Assembly (NCBI GenBank): GCA_020002185.1
Contig: CM034543.1
Location: forward strand, 34,244,282-34,308,281
DNA from: Paraescarpia echinospica
Lineage: Eukaryota > Annelida > Polychaeta > Sabellida > Siboglinidae
Direction of reading: 5' to 3'
DNA length: 64,000 nucleotides
Below are positions 11,481-21,875 of the stretch, piece after piece. The notes below the pieces were generated by a model. That model had not been told where the DNA came from. It was given only the letters and a program-made list of their open reading frames with translations, and did no database searches. Position numbers and translations under genes: made by a program. Numbering within the stretch: the first letter of the stretch is position 1; every line of letters starts with the position of its first letter.

Positions 11481-12673
11481 GAGAGAGGGTGCTGCTGACA
11501 GGGAACACTAGAGAGCAACAACAGCAAAACCAGTAAAACTGAATAGGAGCTAGACCTCACAATTGTACATTTCTTTTCCACGGCAGCCATCTTGGATTTC
11601 CTTAAAAATCAGCAGAGCAGCCATCTTGGATTTCACTAGTCAGTAACCATTTGGGTGTAGGGGGAAGAATAAAAAAGCCAGATAATCCACCCTTAGTTCA
11701 AAATTGGAGGATTCAACATACCTTGCACGTGTAGTGTTAGGCTGCTGGTGACTACAAATCACTATAAAACATTCGATATATTTAATGATAAACAGTGTAA
11801 AAATGGCTTGGTTTATATTACTTGGCGAAAAGATAAATAAAAATACACTTTTTAAAAAGTCTGGTTTGAACCCGTGTCAATAGTAAAACCAGATGTGCGC
11901 CGAGCCAACGCACTTAACCACTCGGCCACAGAGACTGACGGAAAAAGAATTAACCATATTCAGGGTTACGCTAAATTGTACAGCTCTTCCTTCATGATAT
12001 TATATAACGTTACTTTCTGCAGTTGGATACAACATTTCCATGTGTGTGTATGTTTACTGATGTAGATTAGTTTTCCTGGGTCACAATCGAAACTATTTTT
12101 TTCAAAATAAGCTGAAGCAGCGAAGGTTTCTGCGGTCGGCTTGTCTTGTTGACGTCGTCAGGTTGACTGGAGCAGAGGTTCTATCACTTTATTTTTTCAA
12201 CAAAGTTGGTATTCGCGTGGAACCGGAAAATAAATGCTTGTTCCTCTATAATGACTGGTGTTTGTATTATATCGGAATACCACACAATAACTCATTCGGA
12301 CACTTGTTTCGACCCCACATCTATCATTATAAACATGTTGTGATTGTTTTGAAACTCTTAGCATATTGCACGACATTCGCGCCTCTAACGTCACGCCTAG
12401 GCATACTGAAAAGCGCGTCAAAAATATGCATATTCGAAGAAGACAAGTTGCACAGCATAAATTGTGAAATTATTAATATATTGAATTCTGGTAAAATTAT
12501 TGTCTTGATGGAAATAGAAATATACAGGAAGATGTAATATAATATGAATTTACGCAACAGGGGGATTTTATTCCCTTTAAATAATTGGATCAAATGACAC
12601 TGAGGTGTCATTGAAAAAAACCTCGCCAATAATGGCTGTGATTGACGTGAATGGCTTCAACACAAGCCGTTCG
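11481..12673. other. No gene seen
   Basis: AT-rich flank of the gypsy element. A 124-residue plus-strand frame at 12163-12537 has no recognisable domain, overlaps minus-strand frames of similar length and sits in AT-rich DNA, so it is not called. Confidence 0.4.
11858..11936 (-). other. tRNA-Ser(GCT)-like sequence, probable pseudogene or SINE head
   Basis: On the minus strand there is an A-box-like TGGCCGAGTGGTTAAG, then a 5-bp stem TGCGT/GCGCA around a 7-nt loop TGGCTCG that puts GCT in the anticodon position. A long variable region, a B-box-like GGGTTCAAACC and a T-run follow. The acceptor ends AGTCT/AGACT pair, but the T stem is poor. A functional tRNA is unlikely. Confidence 0.4.
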
Positions 12674-12814
12674 TGTCGCGTAATTGGTTATTTATTACTG
12701 ACAAAAGAAACACAAAATATCACTGATATTTATAGCCATGTCATCCTTCTCTCGCTGCAGTGTCACACGTCAGGATGTCCGCAATAATTTTATAACAGAA
12801 ACGAAACCACGACA
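12674..12814 (-). repeat. gypsy-1 3' LTR
   Basis: 141 bp, TG...CA, matching 18069-18209 at roughly 94 percent. Short for a gypsy LTR. It is 3' because the coding strand is minus. Confidence 0.93.
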
Positions 12815-12826
12815 ATCCTTTCCCAC
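12815..12826 (-). other. gypsy-1 polypurine tract
   Basis: The minus strand reads GTGGGAAAGGAT directly before the 3' LTR, where the plus-strand primer of a gypsy element is expected. Confidence 0.65.
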
Positions 12827-12835
12827 AGTTTCGAG

Positions 12836-15800
12836 TTAGGGGGTGTACGTGCTCGGCGGATGGCGATCACGTGTGCTACAACGAAGCACTGGCGACGCGA
12901 CATCGGGAGCAGCAAGTCGCGGTGGAGAACCGAGTTTCAGTGGAGAAGCAAGATGACGACCGTCTTCGGCTGTCGACGACTGTTCGAGTCGGACTTCTCT
13001 TTTCGGCGTCTCGTGTCTCGGTAACCGTGGTGGAGTAGCAGCTCGCATGGTTAGTGGAAAACGGATCTGGTCGACTTGTGGTTGCGCCCGCGTGGGCAAG
13101 ACTTTAACCCTGTGCCGCATCTGGTCGACGTGACGACGATGAACACCGTCAGCACACTGGACGGTGAGCATGCGAGTGACCAGAGAAGACGTTATTCGAC
13201 CGGGAATACACTTGATCTTGCAATTCACGCCGTAGTTGCGAATGACGTGGTCTCCGATCGCGAACGTGGTCGAGTGTAGTGGTTTCTCCGGCTGCTTCTT
13301 CTCGGCGTGAGGTAAAGACGGCTGGAGCAGAGATAGCGGCGTTCAAAACTGGCGACCCAGCATCAACTCCGCAGGAGTTCTTCCGGTAGTGCAGTGAGGA
13401 GTGCTGCGATACTCTCTCAGAAAGTCTTTCTCCCCCACAGAACGCTGCATCGCTCTCTTAAACACGCCAACAAGGCGCTACGCCTCTCCATTTGAAGGCG
13501 GATGGAATTGCGCGGAGGTCATATGTAGGATGCCATTCGATCGGCGCCAGTCTGCGAATTCTTTTGACGCAGTCTGAGGACCGTTGTCCGATACGAGGGT
13601 CTTTGGAAGCCCCAACTGGTGAACAGCGCATCAAGAACCGTGATGGTTGTCTCGGTCGTTGGGTAATTCGCGAGTCGAATGACGCTGGGCAACTTGGAAT
13701 ATGCGTCCATTGCCAGCAGCCACATGCTTCCCAAAAATGGCCCTGCGAAATCGACATGCACTCTATCCCAAGGGTTGTCGGGTATAGGCCAAGGCGAGAG
13801 ATTTGCTGGTGGCGCCGGTGCTGTGACGGCGCAAGTGTTGCACTTGCGATTTGCAGCATTCTTCGATGGCACTCTCTATTCTCGGCCACCAGACGTAGAG
13901 TCTGGCCATTGCTTTCATTCTAATCATGCCACGGTGTGATTTGCGTAGCAAGTCGATCACTTTCGCTTGCAGTTTCTGCGGTACAACAACGCGACAGTCT
14001 CGTAGTAGTACGCCTTGCCCCTCGCAGATCTCTGTTTGCGCATTTATGAATGGTTGCAAATTGTCCGATTGTCCTCGTCTTGAAGATGCAACCCAACCAT
14101 CGCGTACGCAACTTAGCACCTCAGACTAGACAGCGTCTTTCTTTGTGTAGTCAGCAACGGTTCTGGGCGAGATCGGGAAATCATCTACAGCCTGTAGCAT
14201 GATCTTATCTACTTCTGTGGTGATTTGGCTGACGGCCTCATCGTGGTCAAATGCTAGATCTGGACCGACAGGGAGTCGAGAAAGAGCATTAGCATTGCAG
14301 TGCTCTACGGAAGAGCGATAGCGAATGTCATAGTCATGGCCCATCAACAGCAATGCCCAGCGCTGCAGGCGCTGTAGCGACATCACTGGAAGCGACTTAT
14401 CTGGTCCAAAGATCGTCAGCAGTGGCTTGTGGTCAGTTAGAATAGTGAAGTGACGACCACTGAGATACTGGTAGAATTTTCGTACGCCGTATATAATCGA
14501 CAACGCTTCTTTTTCCACTTGCGCGTAGCCTCTCTCTGCCTTTCTGAGCGTCTTGGAGGCGAACGCGATAGGCTCTTCACTACCATCAGGCAGTGTGTGC
14601 GAGATTACGGCTCCGATGCCGTACGGTGACGCATCAGTGGCTAGTACGATCGGTTTGACTGGATCGAAATGCACGAGCCGTGTCTTCTCTGCGAGCATTT
14701 GTTTCAGCTGCTCGAATGCGGTAGCGCACTCAGCCGACCAGTTCATTTTTCCATTGAAACTCTCAAGTTGTTTGACGTCTTCTGGAGGTGGGTACTGGAC
14801 GATCGTCTCAACTCTCTCATCAGATGCTCGCAAGCCATCTTTTGAGATGATGTGGCCCAGGTAGGATACCTCTTTTTTGAAGAACGCACACTTGCTGAGT
14901 TGCAACTTGAGTCCGTGGTCATCCAGTGCAGAGAGGACACGTCTCAAGTTTGACAGATGTTCTTCGGTCGTCCGTCCTGTGACGATGATGTCGTCCAAGT
15001 ATGCAGCGACTCCTGGGATTCCTGCAACCACATTGTCAACCAATTTTTTTTAAATGGCTGGCGCAGGAGAAGGACCGAAGCAGAGTATGTTGTACTGGTA
15101 CAATCCCTTGTGTGTGTTGATGACGAGCAATTGTTTTGACTCGTCATCCAGCTCGACCTGTAAATATGCATCTCGCATATCCAGCATGCTGAAGTGAGTA
15201 CCCCTTGCAACTTTGCGAACAGTTCCTCAATTCTGGGAATTGGGTGTTGCTGTACATGTAGACACGGATTGACTGTTGCTCTGTAGACTCCACAAATTCT
15301 CACGTTGCCATTTGGCTTTTTACTACAACAATGGGGGTAGCCCAGTTCGAGTAATCAACCTTTGTGATGATGTTTAGTTCTTGCAGACGTTTCAGTTCTT
15401 TCTCAACTGGGTCGAGGCGCGCGAAAGGAACGGGTCTGGCTTTCAAGAACATCGGCTGCACGCCTTCTCTCAGTTGCAGATGCCCTTTTGTTTTGTTGCA
15501 CCGACCCAAGCCAGGACTGAAGATGTCCGGGTGATCAGCAATGACTTTCTTGACTTCCCACAGCGCAAACAACGAGACACCGCTGTCGACGATGATTAGC
15601 GGTAGTTGCAGGACTGTCGACCCGTACTGAACGTCAAAAGTACATTCACCTCTCACGCTGATTTGACGCTGGCCGTAGGCGCAGAGTCTGACTCCAGATC
15701 TGCAGAGCCGGGGGGAACCGATTTTCTTCCAGAATTCTTCCCCAACGAGCGCGATTGGAGCCCCCGTATCGACCTCAAACTCGGCTTCATGACCATTAAT

Positions 15801-15880
15801 TAGCAGCGCCAGACGCGGCTTATTGACAAGGTCATGTGCGAACAAGGTCATGATAGTCATTGAAGCAGTGTTGCAATCAA
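12836..15880 (-). pseudogene. gypsy-1 pol: protease, RT, RNase H, integrase (broken)
   Basis: Reading on the minus strand: the protease active-site motif DTGA is at about 15765. RT begins in the same frame and is lost to a frameshift near 15300, with another before 15043. The RT catalytic YLDD lies at about 15000, and the RNase H start (ATDASPYGIG) near 14630. The integrase zinc-binding region (histidines, then paired cysteines) is at about 13880-14000 and the first catalytic aspartate segment near 13740, each in a different frame. A proline-rich integrase C-terminus follows to about 12836. Compared with gypsy-2, about 20 residues are missing in the RT thumb near 14740. The element cannot encode an intact pol. 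Confidence 0.85.
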
Positions 15881-16757
15881 TGGCGTTGCTTGTCTTGCTC
15901 GAGCGTTCGGAGCGGCAGGCTGATTTTATGTGGCCTACTTTTCCAAAGTTGTGGCACTCGGCTTTCTTGAAAGAACATGCAGCTCTCAGATGTGTTGTGG
16001 AGCCACACCCAATGCATCGTTGTAAATGTCGCCGATCTTGTCGAGAATCGGGCGCATGAAATTTCTCGTACTTGTGGGTGCCCATCGTGGCTCGTCGCGG
16101 AGGACGCACTTTCTCCACAGCCAGGACTTCATGTGCATGCCCTATTGTAGGCCCATGTGCAGGCCCCTTCACGATGGCATCACTAGCAACTAATGCCACG
16201 TATGAATTTGCTGTCTTTAGCACACTCTCAAGAGTTGGCGACGACTCCCCGAGACAAGCCCGGCGGACCTCGTTCAATACAATGATGTCGCGAATGAGCC
16301 GGTCAAGCGCTGTGCCGAAATCGCAGTCACGCCCAATGCTGCGCAGATCTGCCACCCAATCTGAATACGACTGACCAGGTTTCATTTTGCATTGATAAAA
16401 CTGGTATGAGGCAGCCAGCTCGTGCAATGACTCTTTATAATATTCATCGAGCCTCTTGACTACCTGGTCAAACGTGGCAGCAGCTAATTAAGATATGCTA
16501 AAGAGTTTGTTGACAAGTGCCCCTATCCAAGACAGAAAGTACGCCTTTTTCTTGTCTGGGTCAACAACAGCATGCGCGATCATATGCATGTAGGTCCCCC
16601 ATTTCTCACGACTGAGTTCATAGCTCTGGAACGCTGGCACACTGCTCGTAGAGACTGCTTGTGCGTTTGTGGTAGTGGACGAAGCTGAAAACATGGCCTG
16701 TTGCATGACAGCAGCCAGTAAGTTTCGTAGATCATCAGGACTCAATGATATTGCCAT
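15881..16757 (-). pseudogene. gypsy-1 gag with two zinc knuckles and one in-frame stop
   Basis: The start Met is at 16757-16755. The frame runs through a capsid-like region containing a WxxY/DWVADLR-type segment, then two CCHC-like knuckles near 16015 and 15940. The second has the order C-x2-F-x4-H-x4-C, with phenylalanine where the second cysteine should be. A single TAA at about 16490-16488 interrupts an otherwise open frame that continues into protease and early RT, so gag and pol share a frame here. The hAT insertion begins 5 bp upstream of the Met. Confidence 0.8.
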
Positions 16758-16762
16758 TTTGA

Positions 16763-17911
16763 CAGCTGTCCAGGGTTCATACAGACAACTAACAATTAAA
16801 TTCAAGGGTTTTCAAAAAACATGTCATTTTCAAGGGTGTATATTTCAGTTATTTATTTAGTTTTTCAGCCCCATTTTTACCGGGCCAGTCAATCATTCCA
16901 TACCTGGAGTTTACAAGTAATCAATCGGCCATTCAAAAGATAAGTTACACATCAATAAATCAAGCAAGCACACACTTCAGGAATGAATGAAGCAAATAAA
17001 CAATCAATCACAGGACCCTTAGGCTTAGAACAATGAGGGGGATCATTAGCCAAATCAATCTTGACGAAGATGATTAAGTTTTAACTGCCTGTTTATTACA
17101 TACACTGATACAGTAAATTAATCAGGAAACAATAACATTAATTGTATAATGTTGCTTTCAGTATCACGTTAGTCTTTTCAGGCTTTTCACTTCTTTTCAC
17201 TCAACTGGCGAACTAAACATGTTTCTGGTGTAGCCATCATGCGACGCAGTTGCTAATTGTGTTTCGCGGACACGTTGTTCTTGTGCGTCGCACTTTTAAC
17301 ATGACTGTCCAGGCTGTATGCGTGTATCGACCTCCGTTCCCCATGTTGATGGATTTTGCGCAAAATCGACATCGTGCAGAACGGACGTTTCCCGATGGGT
17401 CTCGACACACCCATTCTTTGTATTCCGCGATTGCCAACCATTCATCTTTAAATTTACAGTTTCCTTTCTCGGGAGCCATCGTAATGAAAATTCAAATCGA
17501 CCGATATTATTTTTAACGAACACGCTTTTGTCGCTTTCCAAAATGGCAACTTAATACCCATATGGTCGGTACTTATGGCGCCATCTAGCTGATAATTATT
17601 AATATAATTCTTGGTCACTTGGACTCACTCCTCGTGTTTTGTCAATCGCCTTTTAGTTTTGACGTTCCGACGTTGAATTGGAATTGCACATTTACTTTCG
17701 CACTTATTCAGTAATTTATATTACAATGACACGGCTGAGATATAATAGTTTAATTGCACATTTAAAGCAAAAACATGCATTTTAAAGGGTTTTCAAGGGT
17801 TTATTCTGAAAACAGGTCATAATCAAGGGTTTCTGGGTACCCTTGAACGTAATTTCTAAATTCAAGAGTTTTTAAGGGTTTTCGGGGATCCGTGCGAACC
17901 CTGCAGCTGTC
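16763..17911 (-). mobile_element. hAT-type DNA transposon nested in gypsy-1, with target duplication
   Basis: The element proper is 16771-17903. It is flanked by the perfect 8-bp duplication CAGCTGTC (16763-16770 and 17904-17911), the length typical of hAT. Both ends start CAGGGTTC. The first 15 bases of the two ends agree at 12 positions, and weaker similarity with AAGGGTTTT-like words extends further inward. Inside, only a zinc-finger-like N-terminal coding fragment is left, so it is non-autonomous. It must be younger than gypsy-1, since it interrupts the gypsy-1 leader just before the gag start. Confidence 0.9.
17237..17479 (-). pseudogene. hAT transposase N-terminal zinc-finger remnant
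   Basis: The frame begins MAPEKGNCKFKDEWL and contains CRFC followed by a lysine/serine stretch. In an overlapping frame (17253-17441) the matching HVKSATHKN histidine segment appears, so the C-C-H-H finger of a BED/TTF type is split by a frameshift. No DDE or dimerisation region remains. Confidence 0.6.
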
Positions 17912-18048
17912 ACAGTTTGACGCTGAACGTGCCGAAGGCGAATGTCAACAATGTCAATGCTAACATGCACTCGTTACCGTTCTTTGCGATGTCAACGAGT
18001 TTTACGTGGGCGATAGAGTTAGCAGTACCAAGACCACTGCGTCACGAT

Positions 18049-18065
18049 ATCCCACTCTGACACCA
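18049..18065 (-). other. gypsy-1 primer-binding site, tRNA-Leu type
   Basis: On the minus strand, three bases inside the 5' LTR, TGGTGTCAGAGTGGGAT is found. It is complementary to the 3' end of animal tRNA-Leu (…CTGACA plus CCA) with one missing base. This assignment comes from remembered tRNA ends and was not searched. Confidence 0.75.
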
Positions 18066-18068
18066 TTT

Positions 18069-18209
18069 TGTCACGTAATTGGTTATTTATTACTGACAAA
18101 TGAAACACAAAATATCACTGATAATCATAGCCACGTCATCCTGCTCTCGCTGCAGTGTCACACGACAGGATGTCCGCAATAATTTTATATCAGAAACAAA
18201 ACCACGACA
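18069..18209 (-). repeat. gypsy-1 5' LTR
   Basis: 141 bp, TG...CA, partner of 12674-12814. The flank GTTCG follows on its right. Confidence 0.93.
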
Positions 18210-18355
18210 GTTCGCATGCTAAAAGACACATTTTTCATTAATTCAAGACTGGCAAAAACTATTTCTAGCTAAGAGCCTGGGGCGCAGTGAAGGGCAACAC
18301 CCGAAAGACTTATATACATGAATATATGACGTAGACAACAACTGCGTATGCTTAC

Positions 18356-18486
18356 ATCGGACGACGTTCAGAACTTGTGAACGCACCACGTGGCCCATCC
18401 ATTCTTCGGTCTGGCAGTAATACAGACCAGAGTCCGACAGGAGGATGTTCCTCAAGGTCATCTGTACGATGTGTGAGTAAGCATTC
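18356..18486 (-). CDS. VEGFR-like receptor exon: Ig domain 6, second half
   Basis: The minus-strand acceptor TTTCTGCCAG precedes the exon and the donor CGAT|GTAAGC ends it. It enters in phase 2 and leaves in phase 1. It encodes an Ig F-G strand region with the motif DSGLYYCQ, where the cysteine is the second disulphide partner, then a VLNVV-like G strand. In VEGF receptors the sixth Ig domain has the equivalent DSGTYAC segment. It is the most 3' recognised exon of the gene; Ig7, membrane and kinase exons were not found in the remaining 18 kb. The next intron starts with gypsy-1. Confidence 0.75.
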
Positions 18487-18686
18487 CTGGCAGAAACAAA
18501 ACAGTTACGTAACATCTTCCAAGGAAGGGCAGAGGTGTCAAGTTATATTTTCTTGTTGCAAAAGTGCTCTTTCGCATCTGGTCTTTATGAAAACTTTTTC
18601 AATTAGTGATTTACTCATAGATTTTATCAAATAATGTTCAATGCCATAAACAAATTCAAAAAACATAAATACTACATTACACAATA

Positions 18687-18867
18687 TAGTGAAACCTCAC
18701 TATTAAGGTCACCCTTGGGACATTGACCTGAATGGTCAGGTGACTGTATTGGTGGGACTAATTTCTTATACTTTACTGTTACAAAAATAATTTGGGACTG
18801 TCCGAAGGTGACCTTAATTCCGAGGTGGCTGTATTACCGAGGTGATCATAAAGCGAGTTTTTACTGC
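18687..18867. mobile_element. pogo/Tigger-like MITE in a receptor intron
   Basis: 181 bp. One end reads TAGTGAAACCTCACTATTAA and the inverted other end CAGTAAAAACTCGCTTTATG. Both are followed by AAGGTCACC or ATCACC words. A TA precedes the left end and TG replaces it on the right. Non-coding. Confidence 0.65.
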
Positions 18868-18949
18868 ACTACTTTACACAATACTGCTGATGGAGTTGCT
18901 ACAGAAGTAATTACCAACAGTGACCCCCCCACAAACTTCGCCCACTCAC

Positions 18950-19133
18950 TGTGAGTGATTGATGGTCAGTCTGTAATTGTCCCGCAGTAGAACGTCCACG
19001 TTGTTATGGAAGCGAAACATCTCAGGCTCGAAATGAGTGAAGCGACTAGCCTTGCACGTCAACGACACAGTGCCTCCCACTTCTAGGAACAATCGCTTGT
19101 GGGGCTGCGTGAATCCGAACCCATCAGCAACAT
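18950..19133 (-). CDS. VEGFR-like receptor exon: Ig domain 6, first half
   Basis: Acceptor AATTTTCAG; donor CACA|GTGAGT. It enters in phase 1 and leaves in phase 2, matching the neighbours at 20184 and 18486. It opens with DVADGF, parallel to the DVPNGF that starts the sixth Ig domain of vertebrate VEGFR1. The first Ig cysteine follows in SLTCKASRF, then RDNYRLTINHS. Upstream is the Ig5 exon, downstream the second half of this domain. Confidence 0.85.
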
Positions 19134-19866
19134 CTGAAAATTGGACAGCAAGAATCAAACTGACTTTGGAGCAATTGTTGAAACACGCGACAATATCTTC
19201 CAGAACATCTAAAAGTCCAGGAAATTTATTATAAATCGATCATAACGTTATTTAATCTTGAACTGACTGTTGAATCTTTATTTTAACGTACTATTTTGGT
19301 TTATTCTCTTTTCCCCCCGACATTATACACGTATATGCAGCTATTACGAAATAGTCACATTTTGGGAGTAATGGACGAGCATATGGAATGTATTTACTAG
19401 CCACAGTGCAAGTTGGGTGTGTAATTATTTTAATTTTTAAAATCTGTCTTAGTTATTTAGTGGCCATACATATATATATTAAATAATAAAATAAATTACA
19501 CATTTGTTATTATGAATATGAATACCTTTATTCTGGTTTCTATAGACTAAGATTTAAAATGACATACAACAAAACAATCAGACAGCAGATGGAACCACAT
19601 AATATATATATATATATATATACATACACTAAAGTCCAGGACTGTGGGTGGTTACGGATAGTTTCGGGCAGTTATGGGCAGTTAGAGGTAGTTTCGGCCA
19701 GTTATGGGCATTTACAGGCAGTTACAGATGATTGGGGACCAAGACAGATTGGGCACTTGTGGCCAGATGGACTTTCAGGGTTAACACCGAGACATTTCTA
19801 TTAAGTTTTGTAACAACGCACATGAACGACAGAGGGGCAAACGTACGAAAAAACACGACAACGAAC

Positions 19867-20184
19867 CTGTTACAACGAACTTCTTCTCCTTTGTTACTTC
19901 GCCTTTTTTGTTCTGTGCGACGCACTTATAAAACCCAGATTCATTTGACTCCACCAAGAGCTGCGCCTTTCCCGGCGATTCATCAACGCTCGGGATATTT
20001 CGAGACTCCTCGACATTCTGCCAGCCACTTTCCTCGAGGTCACATCCTGGCCGATCGCACTGCTGCCATTTCCAGTAGACAGAAGGAGCCGGGTTTCCTG
20101 TGGCGACACACTCCATTGTGATGTTGTCCCCGACCATGTAATAGGGGGCGCTGTCAGGCACAGTGACGGTAATCGATAGGAGTA
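19867..20184 (-). CDS. VEGFR-like receptor exon: Ig domain 5
   Basis: 318 bp, phase 1 in and out, so one whole Ig domain on one exon. The acceptor GCGTTGTAG is the one whose phase fits; another AG 33 bp further in (TGCCTGACAG) does not. It contains PYYMVGDN before the first cysteine (ITMECVATGNPAP), then VYWKWQQC with a CD insert holding two extra cysteines (DRPGCD). The second Ig cysteine lies in SGFYKCVAQNKKGE. The KW...C...C insert and YxCxAxNKxG are typical of VEGFR Ig5. The donor CAG|GTTCGT is weaker than the others. This is the best diagnostic exon for the family; PVR or PDGFR relatives are the alternative. Confidence 0.9.
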
Positions 20185-20637
20185 CTACAACGCAACCACA
20201 GTCACTGTCAGTGTTCTTGCCAAAGTTATAAAAATCGGATCCTGGAAATTTATGGGTCTGAAAACAGAGAACCCTACAATAGAAATGGTCCCCTAACAAG
20301 AAAACATGCTGTGCTCTGTGCATTCCAAGCTAACAATAAAAGTTAATCATTTTGACGATTTAAACAAAACATGTGCACTTTTTTTATTAAACATACTGTG
20401 CATAAGCTTAAAGTGATTTTCATCACACAATACTTCATGATTGCACTGCTGTAAACAGTTTACTTGAAATTAGCATTTAAGAATAAAACAGCAGAGGAAA
20501 TGAACAATTTCTTGAAAAGGGTTTTTCTTGCCAACGGTACTTTCAATCGTCTCCATGACGGACGTTTCTGGTAAGCTGCATTCAGAGGACGGACAGGATT
20601 GGACAATAACTATTGTGTCAATGGTGAGTAGACTTAC

Positions 20638-20762
20638 CAGTCACGACAAGGGTGATGGATTCAGACGTCTGCATGTCTGCGTTGACAGCTTCAAGCCTGT
20701 AGACTCCGGCATCAGCAGAACTCAACTCGTAGATTCGTAGCTTGGCTCTCCCCCTTCGATAC
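20638..20762 (-). CDS. VEGFR-like receptor exon: Ig domain 4, second half
   Basis: Acceptor TTTGCGACAG; donor GACTG|GTAAGT. Phase 2 in, phase 1 out, compatible with exons at 26236 and 20184. It encodes RAKLRIYELSSADAGVYRLE and an ITLVVT end strand. The position of the second Ig cysteine is taken by leucine (VYRLEAVN). VEGFR domain 4 likewise lacks the disulphide, which supports the assignment. Confidence 0.85.
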
Positions 20763-20799
20763 CTGTCGCAAATAATTCAGTAATTAATTACAACAATCT

Positions 20800-21012
20800 G
20801 TTTATGAAGGAATATACTGTATCCAGTCCTCGTGACTGCTCAAAGCTCTTTACTCCCTGGCAGACATGCTCACTCAAACACCATCTTAACTTCTCTGGGA
20901 AGCATTCAGATATGCAGCAATTACTGTGCAAAAACTATTTATTCACACATATCCACCAATGTCTATAACCAGGTACTCATTGAATGAACTGAATCATTGT
21001 AGAATGAACAAA
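20800..21012 (-). mobile_element. SINE family 1, 3' part
   Basis: Shares with 45727-45975 and, inverted, with 49968-50190 the words CTCAAAGC(A/T)(C/T)TTTAC, TTCTCTGGGAAGCATTCAG, TGCAAAAACTATT and AGGTACTCA. The tRNA-like head is absent here. It sits in the receptor intron. Confidence 0.7.
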
Positions 21013-21586
21013 ATTGCCCAGTCTTCAAAAAGATTTGAGCCCTGATTCTCTTGAATCCAGTGCCAACATGTGGCCATACCATGGCATATAACAAATAACC
21101 CTGGAATGTATTTGCCCTAAACCAACACGGGTGGTAAAATAAAATTGGTAACCAACCATCAGCAATCTAAATACAAGGTGATGTTAATTTATTCACAACA
21201 ACTATAAAGCCATGAGATATTATTTACCTGAAAAGAAACTTGAATTTAATTTCCAAATATTTCTGCCAGCCTTTGTCCGTGGACTGGCTTTGCTGTGAGT
21301 ATGTCACATGACCAACATCATGTGACACAAGCTGGAGGACTGGTAAGAAGCTCCTGTCTGACATATCGGTTCGGGGAAGGTTCTGGTCGATAGATTTTAG
21401 TTGGTTCCTTCATTTTTGTTCTAAACCAATTCTCTGCATGGTCTAAGATCTTTACATCTCACATTGCTTGTGCTCTGCTTGTCTTCACTGATAGCAATAC
21501 CAGTCTGCTGATGAGACATGACCAAAATATTCAGAAATTAAAGTCAGTTTATTGTGTGGTATGTAATGTGTAACAAGTCAAGAAAC
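21013..21586. other. Intron sequence, no exon recognised
   Basis: AT-rich intron of the receptor gene between the SINE and gypsy-2; no domain or repeat boundary seen. Confidence 0.4.
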
Positions 21587-21840
21587 TTGTGTGTACTTAT
21601 ATGCTAGTGAATATCACCAAACAGTGAGAAAAAATGTTAATACTGGCAGAACAACTGAGAACAACGTGGTCACTTCCACAAAACAAGATGGCAGACACTG
21701 TAAAAGTAATTGGTCAGAGTCTGGTCAATGGTCACTAGAGGGTGGTTCAATAATAACAATGAGACATGTGCTACTGACATAAAATAGCATGGACTGCATT
21801 GTCAGTGAATACAACATAGTTCATATACCATGGAATGAGA
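21587..21840 (-). repeat. gypsy-2 3' LTR
   Basis: About 254 bp, matching 25846-26119. The GAAAC flank precedes it. Confidence 0.8.
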
Positions 21841-21875
21841 AACATGACAGTCCACCCTTCCAGATTGTTTGTTGC

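Larger units (their letters stand above)
12674..18209 (-). mobile_element. Ty3/gypsy LTR retrotransposon (gypsy-1), nested hAT inside
   Basis: Two 141-bp direct repeats (12674-12814 and 18069-18209) start TG and end CA. The outer flanks carry the same 5 bp, GTTCG, at 12669-12673 and 18210-18214, a perfect target duplication. A primer-binding site and a polypurine tract lie just inside the LTRs in minus orientation. The interior encodes gag with two zinc knuckles, protease, RT, RNase H and integrase in the Ty3/gypsy order. By eye the LTRs differ at about 9 of 141 positions, so the insertion is not recent. The coding part has one in-frame stop in gag and several frameshifts in pol. Without the nested hAT the element would be about 4.4 kb. 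It sits 147 bp beyond the last recognised receptor exon (18356-18486), in what should be the next intron. Confidence 0.95.

Noticed and set aside
11858..11936. Functional tRNA-Ser gene
   Set aside because: Anticodon stem and boxes are present but the T stem does not pair and the acceptor stem has only five pairs; more like a pseudogene or SINE head.
12163..12629. 124-residue plus-strand and 100-residue minus-strand frames as genes
   Set aside because: AT-rich, overlapping on both strands, no domain motif, no splice context.
13458..13923. Plus-strand 143-residue frame across the gypsy-1 integrase
   Set aside because: Antisense shadow of the integrase region, which carries the recognisable motifs on the minus strand.
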